Assembly: GCA_902798615.1 (NCBI GenBank)
Contig: CADBXL010000007.1
Span: 1 to 64,000, forward strand
Source: an uncultured Bacteroidales bacterium
GTDB lineage: Bacteria > Bacteroidota > Bacteroidia > Bacteroidales > Bacteroidaceae
Length of the DNA: 64,000 bases
Reading direction: 5' to 3'
Part shown: piece after piece, positions 63,563-64,000 of the stretch
Position numbering within the stretch: the stretch's first letter is position 1
How the letters are laid out: the number at the start of each line of letters is the position of its first letter
The notes under the pieces: model-generated
The model's database searches: none
Seen by the model: the letters and a program-made list of their open reading frames with translations, nothing else
Told to the model about the DNA's origin: nothing
Translations under genes and position numbers: made by a program

Positions 63563-64000
63563 ATGAAACATAGAATAATTCTTTCGTCATTTCTCTTAAT
63601 GGGACTTGCTGCTTCTGCTGTTACCAATCACTTTGGTGTCGGCTCTATGATGCAGGAATCTCCTGCTAACGATTCTGTAAAGGTAGAGAAGAATGCAATA
63701 GAGAACCCTCATTACCTTGATGAGGTTGTATGGGTGGTAGGCGATGAGCCAATTCTTCGCTCTGATATAGAGGTTATGCGTATGCAAGGAGAACAGGAGG
63801 GTGTCGATTTCGGTGGTGATCCAGATTGCCGTATCCCTGAGCAGTTAGCTGTTCAGAAACTATTCCTGCATCAGGCTGCTATCGACAGTATTGAGGTGAC
63901 TGAGGCAGAGGTGTCAAATGCCATTGAGCAGCAGTTGAATGGCTGGATACAGATGGCTGGTTCTCGTGAGCGTCTGGAGGAATATCGCAAGCAGACTATT
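63563..64000 (+). CDS. SurA-like periplasmic foldase, N-terminal part (cut by window end)
   Basis: The 146 codons seen give a signal peptide (residues 1-19, LMGLAASAV), then HYLDEVVWVVGDEPILRSDIEVMRMQG and LAVQKLFLHQAAIDSIEVTEAEV, the typical SurA N-terminal chaperone segment. The rest, including the parvulin domains, lies past 64000. It follows the other exported isomerase, so both likely serve outer membrane protein biogenesis. Confidence 0.88.
   Translation, partial: MKHRIILSSFLLMGLAASAVTNHFGVGSMMQESPANDSVKVEKNAIENPHYLDEVVWVVGDEPILRSDIEVMRMQGEQEGVDFGGDPDCRIPEQLAVQKLFLHQAAIDSIEVTEAEVSNAIEQQLNGWIQMAGSRERLEEYRKQTI

Overview
The window looks like chromosomal DNA of a member of the Bacteroidales, most likely a Prevotella-like Prevotellaceae. 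The reasons are the promoters (a TTTG about 20 nt upstream of TAnnTTTG, found before roughly twenty genes here), the absence of Shine-Dalgarno sequences, SusC/SusD genes, Bacteroidetes-only families (DUF4302, DUF3078, DUF4834, a TIGR04549-type lipoprotein, a histone H1-like small protein), and many secreted pectin enzymes. I saw no rRNA, tRNA, CRISPR array, transposase or prophage genes.

Layout. 0-1.8 kb: prmC between two arms of a ~300 bp inverted repeat built from REP-like hairpin modules. 1.8-9.1 kb: a complete thiamine operon (thiS-thiE-thiG-thiC-thiF-thiH-thiE/tenI-like-thiD) behind a TPP riboswitch with an intrinsic terminator. 9.2-12 kb: rhamnose mutarotase, H1-like protein, secreted pectate lyase. 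12-20 kb: housekeeping genes (pyrH, birA, yraN, trxA, rpe, an ECF sigma factor, infC-rpmI-rplT) and two envelope proteins. 20-24 kb: a candidate ncRNA, a split chromate-type transporter, a GH43-like enzyme and a LysM/M23 peptidase. 24.5-35.7 kb: a beta-propeller/thioredoxin lipoprotein, then a nutrient-uptake locus whose SusC carries a C-terminal OmpA domain, followed by SusD and three lipoproteins. 36-38 kb: a second TonB receptor. 39-42 kb: a redox cassette (gpx, OhrR-like, radical SAM, flavodoxin). 42-45 kb: a GH28-GH105 fusion with a repeated leader. 45.5-64 kb: a candidate sRNA, pssA/psd, dnaE, a paralogue of the propeller/thioredoxin lipoprotein, clpP-clpX, recQ, a TerB-nuclease gene, guaB, and two parvulin-type foldases (the second cut by the window end).

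The most notable feature is the repeat load. One family of GC-rich palindromes (CCCTCCCTTTGGGGAGGG-like and relatives) sits in at least eight intergenic places and also inside five open reading frames, always in frame: four times in the signal-peptide region of exported proteins and once at the plug/barrel junction of a TonB receptor. A different repeat, otherwise found beside prmC, adds about 20 residues to ThiD. This resembles the protein-coding palindromic elements described in Rickettsia. Other repeat families are 11-bp (one helical turn) tandem arrays at five sites, a 7 x 7-bp array that fills the gpx-ohrR gap exactly, ~80-bp leader repeats before the pectinase, and AT-rich inverted repeats between genes.

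The pectate lyase, GH28-GH105, GH43-like enzyme and RhaM together suggest growth on pectin or rhamnogalacturonan. The SusCD-metallohydrolase locus does not include these enzymes, so its substrate is not shown by the sequence. All calls rest on reading the sequence and on remembered family features; no database search was run.
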